A stretch of DNA of 64,000 nucleotides from NCBI GenBank assembly GCA_030847615.1, contig JAUMIR010000001.1:254761187-254825186 (forward strand). The letters run 5' to 3'. Source of the DNA: Gambelia wislizenii. Lineage: Eukaryota; Chordata; Lepidosauria; Squamata; Crotaphytidae. The position numbers and the translations under genes were made by a program. Below, piece after piece: positions 1-15,879 of this stretch. The notes under the pieces were generated by a model that worked only from the letters and a program-made list of their open reading frames with translations, was not told the DNA's origin and made no database searches. How positions within the stretch are numbered: position 1 is the stretch's first letter; every line of letters begins with the position of its first letter.

Positions 1-69
1 GACATCTACTGGTCAAAATGCAGAGTTATTGAGCTCACACAGAAACAGCATACTTTCATGAAGGTGATT

Positions 70-75
70 TTTATT
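70..75 (-). promoter_or_regulatory. Candidate distal BMPR2 polyadenylation signal
   Basis: The plus strand reads TTTATT, which is AATAAA in the orientation of BMPR2. It is the most distal such hexamer in the window that could end a UTR of the expected size. A single hexamer is weak evidence alone, and several others occur between here and the stop codon. Confidence 0.25.
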
Positions 76-1310
76 AAATGGATTAATGCATCATTTTACA
101 GCAAGTCTTCCCCCGCCCCTGACCTCCCCTCCCCAAACCTAAATAATAGTTTTTAAATGTTCTGATCCAATTTCTTTGTATCAATACAGTCTTTTTTTAT
201 ATATGTTCATTTATAACAAAGCATTTTGTTACAAGTATTCATAGAAAACTCTTGAAGTGGCTTTCAACAATGTCAGCTTTCATAGTGGCATCCACAGATG
301 ATTTAAAAAAGCAGTACGTTTTGTTCATAGTCACTCTGTTTTGCAATACACAACTTAAACAGCATAGCAAGATATTGGGCAGCTTATACAAAAGTAGTAA
401 AACTGATCACTTATAAATTCAGTATTTCAGCAGTAAAGAGAGAGAGGCTACAATAACAAAATGACTACCTAGCAAGACAATGCTCAGAAGACTAGCATCT
501 GAGGGCTCCTTTCACCCTCTTGAAATCTTACCGTGGGTATGACTGCGGTGTAGCTTAGTGTTTTTTCCAATAAGACAACACGCATGGGTTCATACAACAT
601 CTATGAATATCACTTAGTGTTTGGCCACCATGACCATATATCTTCTGTGGGGGTGAAGGCAACCCAATCAAAAGGTGTGTTTCAGCCCCACATATCTGTG
701 AATAAAAGTTTTCAACCTTACATGCATACCAATACAACCCACGCCCTTCAGTCTGAAAAAGCAAATATGAGATAACAGTCCAATATTGTATAAGCAACAC
801 AAACTAAAAGAAAACAAAGAGGAGAATACTTATTACCTTAAGTTATCAACTTCTTTTACAATTTACATTTGATTTTTTCCTCCCATTGTTAAACTCTAAG
901 TGCTATGCACACCAAGAATATAGCTGCAAGAACACCATCAAGAATACAGTACATACCACAATACTGGTATCAAACAAACATTAGATTGTAATGGTTGTAA
1001 AAGGCCCAAGACTTCAGGGTTACCAAATCTAAATCAAGTGCTTTTAAACAATCTAGAAAAGACTGTTGCACCAAAGCTAAAGGGCATATGGAGAGAAAAG
1101 GGAAAATTAGACATTTCCTGTTTTCTGATCAGATCTTGTGTTCATCTGTGTTCTTAGGTTTGAGTCTACTGGATGTGATCAAGTATTTTATATGATGGAT
1201 TTTATTTTTTCATTAGGGTTTTTTTTTGGAAGCATACTGAGTTTCATGCAACAATATATTTGTTACTTTTTAAGACATCACAGGACTCTTTGCTGCTTTG
1301 CTCCAGTCTA

Positions 1311-2198
1311 ACCATTTATAAAACATGTGAAGTCTAAGGCTTTCACGGCTGCCATCCATAGATTTTCCATGGTTTTTTTTTTGGGGGGGGGTTGTGAGGC
1401 CGTATTCTGGAAGAGTTTATTCCTGACGTTTCACCTCCATCTGTGGCTGGCATCTTCAGAGAATGGTTGGGTAGGAGTGGGGGGATTATATACTGTGAGC
1501 CCCTGTTGGAGAGGGAATGGCTAGTTTCTGGGTTTAGATATGCAAGGAGGATTAGTGTCTGTTTGGCTAATGGTTGGTTAATAGTTCATTGTCTGCTGGA
1601 AATCCCCCTGTCCCTGGGTGGGGTTCATTTGCATGTGTTGAGTTTTTATTTTAGTGTTTTTCAGGACCAGTAGCCAGATTTTATTTACTTTTAGGGCTTC
1701 TTCTTTCCTGCTGAAGTTGTCCAGGTGTTTGTGGATTTCAACAGCTTCTCTGTGCATTCTGACAGGCCAATAACTATCATGTCAGAATACACAGAGAAGC
1801 TAATGAAATCCACAAACACCTGGACAACTTCAACAGGAAAGAAGAAACCCTAAAAGTAAACAAAATCTGGCTACCAGTCCTGAAAAACACTAAAATCAAA
1901 ACTCAACACATGCAAATGAACTCAACCTAGGGACAGGGGGATTTCCAGCAGACAATGGACCATTAGCCAGACACTAATCCTCCTTGCATATCTCCACCCA
2001 GAAACTAGCCATTCAAATATATAAATTTACATATCCTCTCCAACAGGGGCTCACAGTATATTAACTCCAAACACACTCCTACCCAACCATTCTCTCAAAA
2101 TGCCAGCCACAGATGTAGGCAAAACATTAGAAATAAACTCTTTCAGAACATGGCCTCACAGTCCGAAACCGCCCCCATGGAAAACCATTTATAAAACA
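1311..2198. mobile_element. Penelope-like element 3' end arranged as a palindrome
   Basis: Two arms of about 430 bp (roughly 1,360-1,765 and 1,775-2,180) are imperfect reverse complements with a very short centre near 1,770. Each arm carries the end of a reading frame resembling the C-terminal region after the GIY-YIG endonuclease of Penelope-like elements (for example the residues HKHLDNF and RKEE). After that comes the untranslated tail containing 'ctgtggctggcatcttcagag', which I associate with Penelope-like copies in reptiles. The same 15-mer accatttataaaaca flanks both ends (1,311-1,325 and 2,184-2,198), so the palindrome appears to have entered as a single insertion. RT and most of the endonuclease are missing. 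The family call rests on recognition of the tail and is moderately sure; the inverted repeat and flanking duplication are directly visible. Confidence 0.72.
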
Positions 2199-4101
<1,903 letters not shown>

Positions 4102-6977
4102 CTGGGAGCCAAGGGGCGATGGGGCAGGGAAAGAAGGAAGCAGAACTCAGAGCTGTGAGCAGCGGCAGGGCTCTGGGCTGTGGGAAGGTGGCATTGCCAT
4201 TGGGAAGGATGGTTCTGTTTTCCAAAGCTGGCCCTCACAACCATCTGGAGCCCTGTTGCGGTCAGAGCTTTCTCCTCCTAAATTCAGAAGCGCCAACAGA
4301 AGCTGACAACAATTCGAAGCCAAGCCTTTTTAGTGAGAAATCTGATTTCCTGATGTGTTTGTGACCTTGTGGCCATTTCAAAACTGTTGTGTTACTACTT
4401 AGTTCTACTCCTTTATGAATTGATATGAAATGCAGTCATTCCACCCTTCCCAAGAAGAGCCAAGATAGGTATCAAACCTCCTAGGATTTGGGACCCCAAT
4501 TGTATTGGTTTTTTAAAATATGTTTTTAAAAAACCTTTAAAGTTGCCAAAATTCAAAAGTGATTTTCCTTTTTACCATTTTGCAATATTTTGTGTTCTTA
4601 ATCTAAAGGAACATCGTATAAATCTATGGACTGATGAAATAGGCTTTTATAAATGTTATAGTGATATTTATATTAAAGTAGTTTATCAGGGATAGTCATA
4701 TGGAAGAATATAACAAAGGGAACATCCCTTAGCAATGCAGCAGATGTGAAAAAACAGAGTGTAGGACACTCTGAAGAACTGCTGGTAGACAGTTTCTTTC
4801 ACTGACATGAACATACAATTTGAGAAACACTGTTAGTACTCTATCAGAATAAATATGTGTCTGTGATTTTCCCAGTTGTTCACTCAAACAAAGGAATTAT
4901 GAATGTCTGCTGCTGCTGAACCAAATATTCTAAATTAAATGAGATGACAAGAGCAGCATGGATTGCCACATGTATTAAATCTAACACAAAATGCATGCTT
5001 TCTGCACTGGTACTCCATGAACTAAGTACTTGATTACCATATCTTCATTTTCTTTAAATTGTTTTGCTTACTTACAGGACATGAGTGCAATTGTTTAATG
5101 TGTGCACTATTGCTCTTCCCCTTAGTTTCTGTATGAGTAAATTATTTCTGGGGTCTATGTGTGAAGAATTAAAGGGGAAAAATACCATTAGAAAAATTAA
5201 TGTAATTTGATTTTCTTTGTAATGGAACTTTGACACCAAGCTAGTATCCATTTTTAGAAATGTGTTCTTACCAAATGGTAAAAGACCATTGTCTGACAAA
5301 ATACTGTCTCACTCCAAAATATTGGCGTATAGAAGTTATATCTCTTTGTAAATGTCACTTTATTGACATAATACTATCAGTGCTTTTAGGGAAAACAGCA
5401 CAGATTCCCCCCTCCCACATAACTCTAAGGATTATTAAAGGGGAAAATGGTGTCATTTTCACAACACAAACAGGGATGACTTAGGTTATCATGACCATTT
5501 AAACTTGGTACACTGAAGTTATAATACACCAGTGAAATTACAATCGAACCACACAATTATTTTCAATAGATCTTGAAGAGCAGAATGATACCAAAAGTCT
5601 ACAGTACAGCTGAGCCAAAATTTTGCTCGCATGGTTTTGTTTGTCCAAACACCCGTTCTTTTGATTTTTGAGTAAACGTTTTCCACATTTTGGCTAATTT
5701 TCATTTGGGGTTGTAGAAATCTCAGCAAAGGCATATGAGGATAGGCTTTAAAAAGTTGTCCAGCTTTCTGAGAGGAATCTGTGCTTTGCCTGAGCCAACA
5801 TAAAAGTACCTCACCAAGGGAAGCTCCTGGCTCAAAAGGGAGCTCAAGTGGAAAATGTTCTGTACCTCCCTAATCCTCTTTAATACTTGGGAAATAGAAA
5901 GGGAGGTGGCCTCTGTTCTGGCTAGGTCTGGCTGATAACCAGGTTATTTTGGGCTAGCTTGGTTTACTGCACAGCTCCCTCTTCCAACAGTTCAGGGAAC
6001 TTTGCTGCCTTCCATTCCCACAACATATTTGGCAGGCTGGAAAGAGGACAATTATGGAAGTTCAGAGATCTGGAAGTGCCAAATAGTTTTTCATAGCTAA
6101 ATATTCAGTTCAAACCTACCCTAATGCAGACTCAGAACAATGTGTGGAAGGACCACAAAGCCCAACAAACACACATTAAAAGAACATAAACAAAAAGTCC
6201 TTAACGATCTGGCAGCCTAGATCTACCTACACTAAAGGCAGGACACCTCCACAGTGATACTTAGCAACTGTATAAGGCATTGGTCTCAAACTCATATCAG
6301 GCCATGGAGGGGGGGGGCGTGTGTGTGAGCAATTTTTACTCTCAAACTCAGCTAAAATATTTTTAAAAATCATCCTAGCTTTGTTTCCTCACCCGTTTCA
6401 CAGTGGAAAAGCAGCATCAAGGACAGAGGGGAAAACGCAAAGCAAAAAGGAAGTGGGAACCAATAGTCAATGATAATTGGTTTTCTGCTGCCTTTCAGAC
6501 TGTATTGGGGTCCCTATGAATAGCAAAAGGGTTGTGAGAAGCAGTTGGAAGTTAGTTCAACTAAGGGAGTTAGCTGCAGCTGACAGGACAAACTATTACT
6601 GTACTGTTATATGGAAGGCTCAAATCAATTTTATTCATTTTTTAAAGAGATGTCTGTAATAAAGAAAAGAAAGTATTGTTAAAAATATGACATTTTTGTT
6701 CATTTGGAAATTTTCAATAAAATAATATTAATGTTTTTATGTGTATATTTCAACGTCCCCATATCCACCAGGCACATTGGTAAAATAATTACGGATTAGC
6801 TGTTAATGAACAGACAAATCAAATAAAAAGGAACAATCTAAAGGGGGTGGGATGAAGGTTTAGTGATCATATATCTCTGAACCATTGGTACTAGAACATT
6901 GCTACTGATAAATGTGAATCACTTTTTTAAAAAGTGGGCCATGCGGTGCAAGATGATTGGAGCACTTTCTACATATA
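4102..6977. other. Presumptive 3' UTR, no gene seen
   Basis: Mostly A+T-rich unique-looking sequence. The first 750 bases may be the 3' UTR of the CORO1C retrocopy. The remainder shows no protein similarity, no long repeat and no splice-linked exon. A short poly-G run lies near 6,310. Confidence 0.35.
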
Positions 6978-7202
6978 TAGTGGGCCCTTGGTATCTGCCA
7001 GGGGTGGATGGTTCAGACCCCCACACCTGCAGACAGCAGAATCCATGAATGGTAGAGTTGCATATTAATCAATGGGAGCAGCCATTTTAATTATGGGCAC
7101 TGCCATTTTAGGTAGGCAGCACCATCATTTTAGGTATGCAGTGATGATCCATGGATACTCAAATCCGCAGATATTGAACCCGTGGATACGGAGGGCCCAC
7201 TG
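6978..7202. mobile_element. Tigger/MER2-like non-autonomous DNA element
   Basis: About 225 bp bounded by inverted repeats: the left end reads AGTGGGCCCTTGGTATCTGC and the right end, reverse complemented, CAGTGGGCCCTCCGTATCC. The 'gggccctccgtatcc...cggat' signature is typical of Tigger/MER2-type mariner-superfamily MITEs in amniotes. Internal short repeats of 'gccattttaggtaggcag' type are visible. No transposase frame is present. Flanks are AT-rich, but a clean TA duplication is not certain. Confidence 0.7.
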
Positions 7203-8320
7203 CATATCATATGAGAGAAACAGTTATCTTTTTTGATGGAAAGCCTTAAACATTAATTAAGATCATGCTGGATTCTATACATTATAATTTGCTTATTATA
7301 TTTTGACACAGAGTTTCATGTCATTTAAACCAGTTTAAATTACTATTTTTGTTAGCCTAATGAACCAGCTTATGCAGGCATTACAAAGGAGCAAAATTTG
7401 CTTTAGTGTTCTGTAACTGGAGGTCTTTGATGGCCCCAAGGACAGTGTTCAAGACCTGAATGTGGAAGAATGTTGGTAAGAACAGAATTAACATCAAAAA
7501 CAATCCAGCAGACATCTGAGAAACATAACTGAATACTCTGACAGAAACTAGGATGGATATATGCTGCAGACATTTTATTGGGTGGACTAAATAATTGTTA
7601 AGTCAGTCCTGGGTCATGACAATACAAAACTAAATCTTTTATTCAGAACCATATCATACTAGATGCTATTTAGCTTATATATATAGATATATATATATTG
7701 GTAATATTACAAAAACCTAAACAACAACTGAAACAAAAGGGCTTAATTTCATGTTGGGACAAGGGCCAGTAAGCAAATTTTACTACCTTATGTCTAGGCA
7801 GATGTCCCTACTGACTTTCAAAATGGTACTTAATGGGCCAGACATTTTCATAGCCATGCACAAATATGTAGTGTTACATATATTCTGAACTCTTCCTCTG
7901 GGGGGAAAAACTTGATATGTTGTCATGATAAGCAGGAGTAGTGTTTGAAGAGGAGCAAAAGGGGGGAAAGTCTGAAGGAACTGAATCCATTTCATTATTC
8001 TCTAAAAAACAAATTACACAATAGGCCATCTGATGAAATGCTGATCTCAAGCATTTGGGCAGTGAAAATAACAGAGCCATTGGAACGTATCACATCACTG
8101 TCTAACAACCAAGCCCATGCTTTTGCTTCTCTATTTAAAAACCTGTCTTCACAACCTAGCTACAGTAAGTCTTTCACACAACTTATCAAGATTAGGTAAA
8201 ACTGTACTTTTCAATATGCACTGAAAGCATTCATTCAGGAAAACATGTACCTAAATACAAACTATAATTGTCAAATTGTATAAAAGTTAAAAATGAAAAT
8301 GGTAGACAGCTCAGGTCAGC

Positions 8321-8356
<36 letters not shown>

Positions 8357-9398
8357 AGAGAGAGTTTCAATTCTTTATGCATCCTGGTTTTTATGAAAGA
8401 TATACCACTGATCACCTATCCAAGGTACAGCTTTCTTGGTCTATAACCATTCAATGGGAGACATAGTTATTAAGAATCAAGCTTATTTTAATTACCCCCA
8501 GTGGTTGTACAAACTGACACTTTGATTCCTTAAATTTTGTTCAACATTTTCTTCCTTACAGTTTTCCAAACCTGCATCATTCACTATGAAAAAAAAATAC
8601 AATTCATTAACTTGGAAGGATGAAAGAAAAAGGTTTGTTCTTTTTGTTGTTTTTGTTTGTTTGTTTTAAGCCTTTTCAAGGCAGGAAAAAGCATGCATTA
8701 ACTGTGATCTCAAAGCACATATACTGATAGATACAAGCAGCTGCTTCAACGCTGATTATGCTGTGCAGAGTTCACAGTCGGAAGCCATTGGCTGTCAAAC
8801 TGTTAATTAAAATTTTTTTGTTTTAATTCCAAAAGGGAGAATGTGTAGTGGGGTTGGAAACACAAAGCAGACTGTGAACTACAGACTATTGCACATTTCA
8901 ACATAACACAAGTGAAAAACAGTGAGTACAAAGGATAATACACTCTGACACATAGAAACATACGAATGGACTTGTGCACAGAACTCAAAACATGAACAGC
9001 AGAGACCACTGTTGCCAATTGGCTTATGTGTTTAGTGACCTTCAGAACTGGTCCAAACTGATTATCAGCAATACATTTTTTCTTTTTGTTTTTTAAAAAA
9101 AATATTTTGAGACCACAGCCATTTAATACACATATATATAATTCTGTGGTCAAGGACAGACAGATGTAATTTTGCAATACTAAATAAAAAGTGCAAAAAT
9201 GTTAAAAAAATATGAACAAAATTAAAAATATGGAAGCATAAGCTAAAAATTGTCTGCATAGCTGAAATCTATTTAAAGCAAGTCCTCAGTAAGGGATGCT
9301 GACAGAAGAAAGCAGTTATTTGTTTTTTTAAAAAAATGTCTTCTGCATGTTTGTTTAACATAATGCAAAAATGTCATTTTTGTCAGCTTTCAAACAAT
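7203..9398. other. Presumptive BMPR2 3' UTR next to the stop codon
   Basis: A+T-rich, with no recognisable element except simple repeats: a (TA)n patch near 7,677-7,700 and the CA/GA tract at 8,323-8,364. Its position directly after the stop codon makes it the proximal 3' UTR if BMPR2 keeps its usual organisation. Confidence 0.45.
8323..8364. repeat. (CA)n(GA)n microsatellite
   Basis: About 15 CA units run directly into about six GA units. It is a compound dinucleotide tract in the presumptive 3' UTR and is likely to be length-polymorphic. Confidence 0.95.
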
Positions 9399-9649
9399 TC
9401 ACAGACAGTTCACTCCTGCATCCTTAGACACCATAGCTGTGGTGGTACCTCCTTCTACAAGGTAAACAGCTGTGCTGGACTTAGAGCTAACCACCCTATC
9501 ACCACCATTGTTGTTGACTTCACAGTCCAGTGGTTCTGTGGAGATGACCCACGTTGAAGGTCGCCATCGCTTAAGGGAATATGGTGTTTTCACACGTTTC
9601 TTGATCTTTTCTCCTGAGCCAGGTTTGCCATCAAGGGATGACTCGCTCA
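9399..9649 (-). CDS. BMPR2: BMPR2 exon 13 (last coding exon, tail end and stop)
   Basis: The exon begins after an AG acceptor preceded by a T-rich tract (9,651-9,650) and encodes the final 82 residues and TGA. The conserved block from [16 protein letters not shown] through [11 protein letters not shown] to the end (SKDAGVNCL) matches vertebrate BMPR2 tails closely. In mammals this cytoplasmic tail binds regulators such as LIMK1 and dynein light chain and is a frequent site of truncating mutations in pulmonary arterial hypertension. The phase (two bases plus one from exon 12) gives Gln-Leu-Ser-Glu across the junction, comparable with human. No disruption is seen. Confidence 0.97.
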
Positions 9650-10128
9650 CTAAAAAGGGAAGATATAAAGGGTCATGAGGCACAGTAACCTTATCAAGAA
9701 AACAGGCAGAATAACCTCACCTATTTGTGTGTCTGAGAGCTGAGCTGCACAGAGTAAAAGCTCTTGCTAGACAATAGCACTTTAGACTGCAGATGCTGGA
9801 TGACATATTTTAATGTTATCCCATATAAAAATCTAGAACACTAGCTGTGATAATGGAAGAGCCACATAGTTGAGGCAACACAGTTGAGAGGTATGATCTC
9901 TCCTCCAGGTAAACAGAGTTAATGATATGATGGGAATAATGGGAGAACCCATCATCATACTAGCAAGTTATGGAATCAGATTTTAATGTAGTGTTTCCTA
10001 TGACTTAATTTCCCATGCCTAGAGACTTTTTCAGTGGGGGAAATTCAGACAGCTGATCCCTACTGTTAGTCTAAAATGTTATGATTCAGCAAAAGATGCA
10101 CTATATGATTGTGCTGATTATACACTTT

Positions 10129-10454
10129 GGAGATTTTCACATGGGGAATTATTCCCCGGGGAGATTGGGACAGGTATAGCGCTGTTCTGGAAGCAGCGCC
10201 GCATTTCGCACGCCCACTTCCCTCTCCCGATCTCCTGTTGTCCTGACGCTGTGCTCATTCTATTTCCCTCCCGCTAGGTTCCATGATTTTTTATTAATGA
10301 GAGTTTGTAGTTAATAAATAGAACAAGCACAGTGTGAGGATGATGGAAGATCGGGAGAGGGAAGTGGGCGTGCGAAACGCGGTGCTGCTTCCAGAACAGC
10401 CCCATTTCTGTCCCAATCTCTCCGGGGAATAATTTCCCCGTGTGAAAAATCTCC
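10129..10454. mobile_element. Foldback MITE, PIF/Harbinger-like, TTT flanks
   Basis: Two arms of about 135 bp (10,129-10,265 and 10,318-10,454) are near-perfect reverse complements around an unpaired centre of about 50 bp. The ends read GGAGATTTTCACA and, reverse complemented, GGAGATTTTTCACA. TTT is present immediately outside both ends. The arms are G+C-rich compared with the intron. There is no coding capacity. The PIF/Harbinger assignment is inferred from the 3-bp duplication and from the shared GGAGATT terminus with the element at 10,710. Confidence 0.72.
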
Positions 10455-10709
10455 TTTGACTCTGAGAGAATACATAACTAGCACTGGTGGATCCACTAGT
10501 ATTAAAACAGCAATTTAGAATGATAATTAAAAATGTAGTACTGCTTCCACATTGTGTTAAAATTGCAAGTCTTAAACTTCTTTTAGCAACGAAGGTAATG
10601 GATCATTCAGATGGCAAACCAAAATGTTTGACTTGCTTGTGTCATAGTTTGACACAATGCCTAAACTGACACATAATCATAGCTCTGCTCCTGAAGGCCA
10701 TCACACTAA

Positions 10710-11317
10710 GGAGATTATCAGATGACCTAAATATGGCATTATGCGAACGCCAGGTTATCATTAAAGGGCTTACCTTTCAGATAACATCATCCCCGTCCCA
10801 TTATGCTCCTGTGCTGCTTCCATTCCCGCAGCGCTCCTTTTTATTCACGGCTTAAGCCATGAATAGATCGCCCGTTCCGTTTCTATGATGGAATTACAGG
10901 CGAGTGAAAAGGCGCCCTGTTATGCTAGCGTAATGCCAGTGTCACTGGGAGGTCCATGCCGAACACTTCCTGGTGTGATCAGGAGATTGAGGTAAGTGAC
11001 ACACTTTTTTGTACCCTCCCTGGGTTACTTATATTTTTTAAAGTGTGTTTTTGTGCTTAGTTAAACTTTTTAAGCTTTCTTCTTCTTTTTCTTTTTGAAT
11101 TTTCTGTGCGATCATCCTCTCACGAAAACGGCCAGGATTTCCATTTCAGGAAGTGAATGCAGCTTCATTCACTCCTGGACTGCTGAGGGGAGGGGGCAGG
11201 CACACTAAAGGTAGGTCTGAAAAGTTTTCTATTTGTAGTGTTACAGGGACGGGAAGGGGGGTGGATTAGAATGTAGCGAGATGGGGACACTATTTTTGTC
11301 CCCATCTGATAATCTCC
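10710..11317. mobile_element. TIR element with TAA duplication, PIF/Harbinger-like
   Basis: The left end GGAGATTATCAGATG and the right end CATCTGATAATCTCC are exact inverted repeats over 15 bases, and TAA directly flanks both sides. The 3-bp TWA-type duplication is characteristic of PIF/Harbinger transposons. The 600-bp interior is moderately G+C-rich and lacks a transposase frame, so this is non-autonomous. Confidence 0.75.
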
Positions 11318-11876
11318 TAAGAAACCAGTGTATGGTGCTAAGAGAAAAGTAGACAAAGGAGTTCTAAACTATGGCTTACCTGTAAGTTTGGAAGTGCTAG
11401 CCAATGGTTCTGAAATATGTCTAGCACAAATCATGGTTAGCTTAAAGGTTTAGTTTAAACTAATGACATTTTGAAGTCCTATGTCTGGATCCTACTGGTC
11501 TGTAACAGGAAGGAGAGTCCATCTCCCCTATTAAAACCACTAAAAATAAAACATTCCATTTTATACACAAATGTAACGCAATCGCTAACTTCCCAGGCAT
11601 ATGATAAAGACAAATTACTGTACTGGGATTCAACTAAACCAGTTAAGGCATCTACAGGAATGTGCTGTCACCACCTTCTATTCCATTGTGGTGCATCTAG
11701 AGAACACCAGAGAGCAGTTCTCAGGATAGAAAAGCCTTCTAAAATGTGGAAGACTCAACAGTAATTTTTTTGCACACAAAAAAGGAATAATGCATTACTT
11801 CTCAAAGTTACTTAGAATATAATGCATACCTCTAGCTGTAATAAGTTATGTGTTAAATAGAGTTGCAAATCTTTTA

Positions 11877-12165
11877 GAGGCTTACCGTGCTCCAAGGAAA
11901 AGTGGCAAAGCAGCAGGAATGTCCCATCGTTCCTGCTGCCTTCCCGCATGGCGTAATTGCTTTTTCATTCTGGTTCTGTAAGGTACAGAGGTAAACCTAT
12001 GCCTTTTGGCTAAGCAGAAAATCCCATTTGCAAAAGGGTGTGGTTTTAGCTCGGTCCCCTACAGGACTGGAACGCTAGAAGGACACTGGTGTCATGCGGT
12101 AGGCAGCAGGAAAGACAGAACGTTCCTGCTGCTTTGCTGCTTTTCCTCAGAGTGCAGTAAGGCTC
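11877..12165. mobile_element. Foldback MITE with TTA duplication
   Basis: The arms are imperfect inverted repeats. The left arm contains 'aaaagtggcaaagcagcagg' and the right arm contains its reverse complement with few changes. The ends read GAGGCTTACCG and GAGCCTTACTG, with TTA on both sides. There is no coding potential. It is the third 3-bp-duplication element in this intron. Confidence 0.65.
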
Positions 12166-13232
12166 TTAGTCAAAGACAAAGGGCCTGTTTACACTGCAGG
12201 AAAAAAAAAAAAACAGATTCAATTCGAAGTTTCCTGGGCCCACATTGACCCTATTAATGCTATATACTTCAAAAAGTATGGACTCATTTTGGTGTTGAAG
12301 AGCAGTCCTACCTTGATCATGGGTCTTATACTTTGTGTTATTTCTGGTCACATAGTCATGGCTGAACCATTTTTTTGTTGTTGTTCTCCTCATGCATGCG
12401 AATATGTGTTGTCCCAGAGTAATATATTACTGGATAGGCAGAGATACGCTAATACTGATCTCCACACAAATGCATATTCAAAAAATAATAGTGGCTGCAT
12501 GCTGGCAGAATGTAAATACAACAAAGTACTGCCCACCCGAAACTGTACCCCCACCCTCGTTCTGCACCAAAGCCAACTTGGAGATGGCTACATGTACAAT
12601 AAACTGATTTTCCCAATAAAGTGTGGGGTAAAAGGTAGGTTTTTAAAAACCTCATTAAAGATTAAAGGCCTCAGGCCTCAAAAAGAACCACATTCCCATT
12701 GACTAGTCAAGAACGCCATGTGCCAGGCTTGCAGCAACTACAAGACCAGTACAATCTTTTTCTGTAGAGTAGACAAGCCCTAAAAGACTTTTTTTCATTC
12801 AACTGGGAAACACTGGCTCAGAGAGATTTCCCATGCTACTTTTTCAAAAGATGAGTCAAACAGTGAAACTCAATGGCATGTTTAAGGAACAAAGGCTTAC
12901 ACTTCTAAGAAGATGATAAAAGGCATTGCTGAGTTGTTCAGGTATTACTGGGACTTCTTCAAGAAGCAGAAATGTTCAGGACCTCTTCACAGATTATTTT
13001 TGACACTATAGTGATAGGTAGGTCATATGTAAAAATATCAAGTTTAAAGAATAGATTTAATGGGGGAAGAACAGAGAAAATTTAAGTGGGACAACTGAAA
13101 TTGCAACTGAAATTGGTCGTATCTACCTATCTTTGGCACGGAGAGGGCAAATGACACCTATTTGTCACACAAGTTAACACAATTCTAGGAACATTTTGTC
13201 AGCATGTCCTTATAAATCCCACTAGTACTCAC

Positions 13233-14512
13233 ACTGCATACTACAGCTGTCCAAAATATTTGTGGCTGATAGATCCAGTGAGTTAGGCCTCTGTGCTCTT
13301 TTAGTGTGGGTCTGTTCAGAATTTGGTGCCGCCCGCAAATTGCTGAGAGTAGAGACACCTTGTCCTGGACATGGGTTGCTGTTGTTGTTGTTTGCATTTG
13401 TTCGGCCATTATCCAATGAGCGTTCTCTCCTATCCACCAGACGTTCCAGAATGCCCTCATCATGGCTTACTTGCTGCTCCCTTCTTAACAAGGGCTCATG
13501 CTCATCAGGGCTTGAGTTGATATTCAGACGACTGTCCTCTCCACTGAATTGGTTCTGCAGCATTTCCTGGGCCCTGTGTGCTCCTGAGCTGGTTGACTGG
13601 CCAGATGGCACTGTACCATTAACATACTGAGTTGGCACAGCATGAGAGTTGATTGTATGGCTCCTTCCTGCCACTTCATTTGTGGTAACTGTTACCACAT
13701 GAGGTTCTGCAGCATTGATAGTGTTCATCTTGGCAACTCCTGTTTCTACTTGCTTCAAGTTTGATTTGTGCTTCCCTCCAAATTTCAGTCGAGGCTCCTT
13801 TGTGGAGTTTTTGGCATTTAAGGGTAGGGTGGTAGGCCTCTTTGGGAGATTCTGTTGCTTGGGAAGAGGGTAGACCTGAGCAGGCTGAACATCTGGAATT
13901 AGACAGGCTTGACCATTTCCAGTTTGTGTGAAGTCCTGTTGCCCTGTTGCTTCTACTGCCAGTTTTATCAGTGGGTATAGCAAGCTGGAGCTGGTGCTGC
14001 TGAGCGGATCCGGCCCACTGAATTGCTTAAGAGAATGCTCCATCAGATTCTCATCAGAGCTTTCTTTTAAGTTCTTATCCACTTCCTTTGGATCCAATTT
14101 GTTGGTCTCCAAGTCCTCCTCTGTTAGCTGTAAGCAAACAGGAGTTGGCCCAAGTGGCTGAATGCCATTTGCAGCACTGATGTTTGTTTCACCTGAGTAG
14201 GGCATCTCAGATATGGTGGTCATGCCAGTGCTTGGAGTGAGGCCCGTTGTGTTGGTAGTGGCTGTGTTGGTTGACAAGCTTGTGAGACTAGTCTCAGGAC
14301 TAGGAATACGGGCTTGTGCTTGCTGCCGCTCATAGTTAATTGAATTTCTGTTCTTCTCCCCAAGTGTCTGTGGTGTGCTTGACAATGAAAGCTCAGAGGA
14401 AATATTCTTCACTATGCTATCATTGTGGTGAATTGAGTCCTCGATGTAAGATGAAGAAGAATAATCTTGATATGGTCTGATCTTTGGCACACGCCTGTGG
14501 TGTGACAAGTTT
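13233..14512 (-). CDS. BMPR2: BMPR2 exon 12 (large cytoplasmic tail exon)
   Basis: A single 1,280-base exon encodes about 426 residues of the serine/threonine-rich tail unique to BMPR2 among TGF-beta-superfamily receptors. Recognisable conserved blocks are [91 protein letters not shown] and [14 protein letters not shown]. The acceptor is at 14,514-14,513 and the donor gtgagt follows 13,233. The length is about that of the human exon. The most divergent part is the segment just before RAQRPN. There are no stops or frameshifts. This tail modulates non-SMAD signalling and cytoskeletal partners in other vertebrates. Confidence 0.98.
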
Positions 14513-15873
<1,361 letters not shown>

Positions 15874-15879
15874 CTACAT

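Larger units (their letters stand above)
9650..13232 (-). other. BMPR2: BMPR2 intron 12
   Basis: GT donor at 13,232-13,231 and AG acceptor at 9,651-9,650. It contains three inverted-repeat DNA elements (listed separately) between 10,129 and 12,165. The rest, including 12,170-13,230, shows no gene or recognised repeat. Confidence 0.9.

Noticed and set aside
8323..8364. CA/GA tract as a regulatory or CRISPR-like repeat
   Set aside because: Simple dinucleotide microsatellite without spacers.
13262..13630. Open frame of 122 codons on plus
   Set aside because: It is the antisense of BMPR2 exon 12, whose minus-strand frame has clear homology and splice sites.
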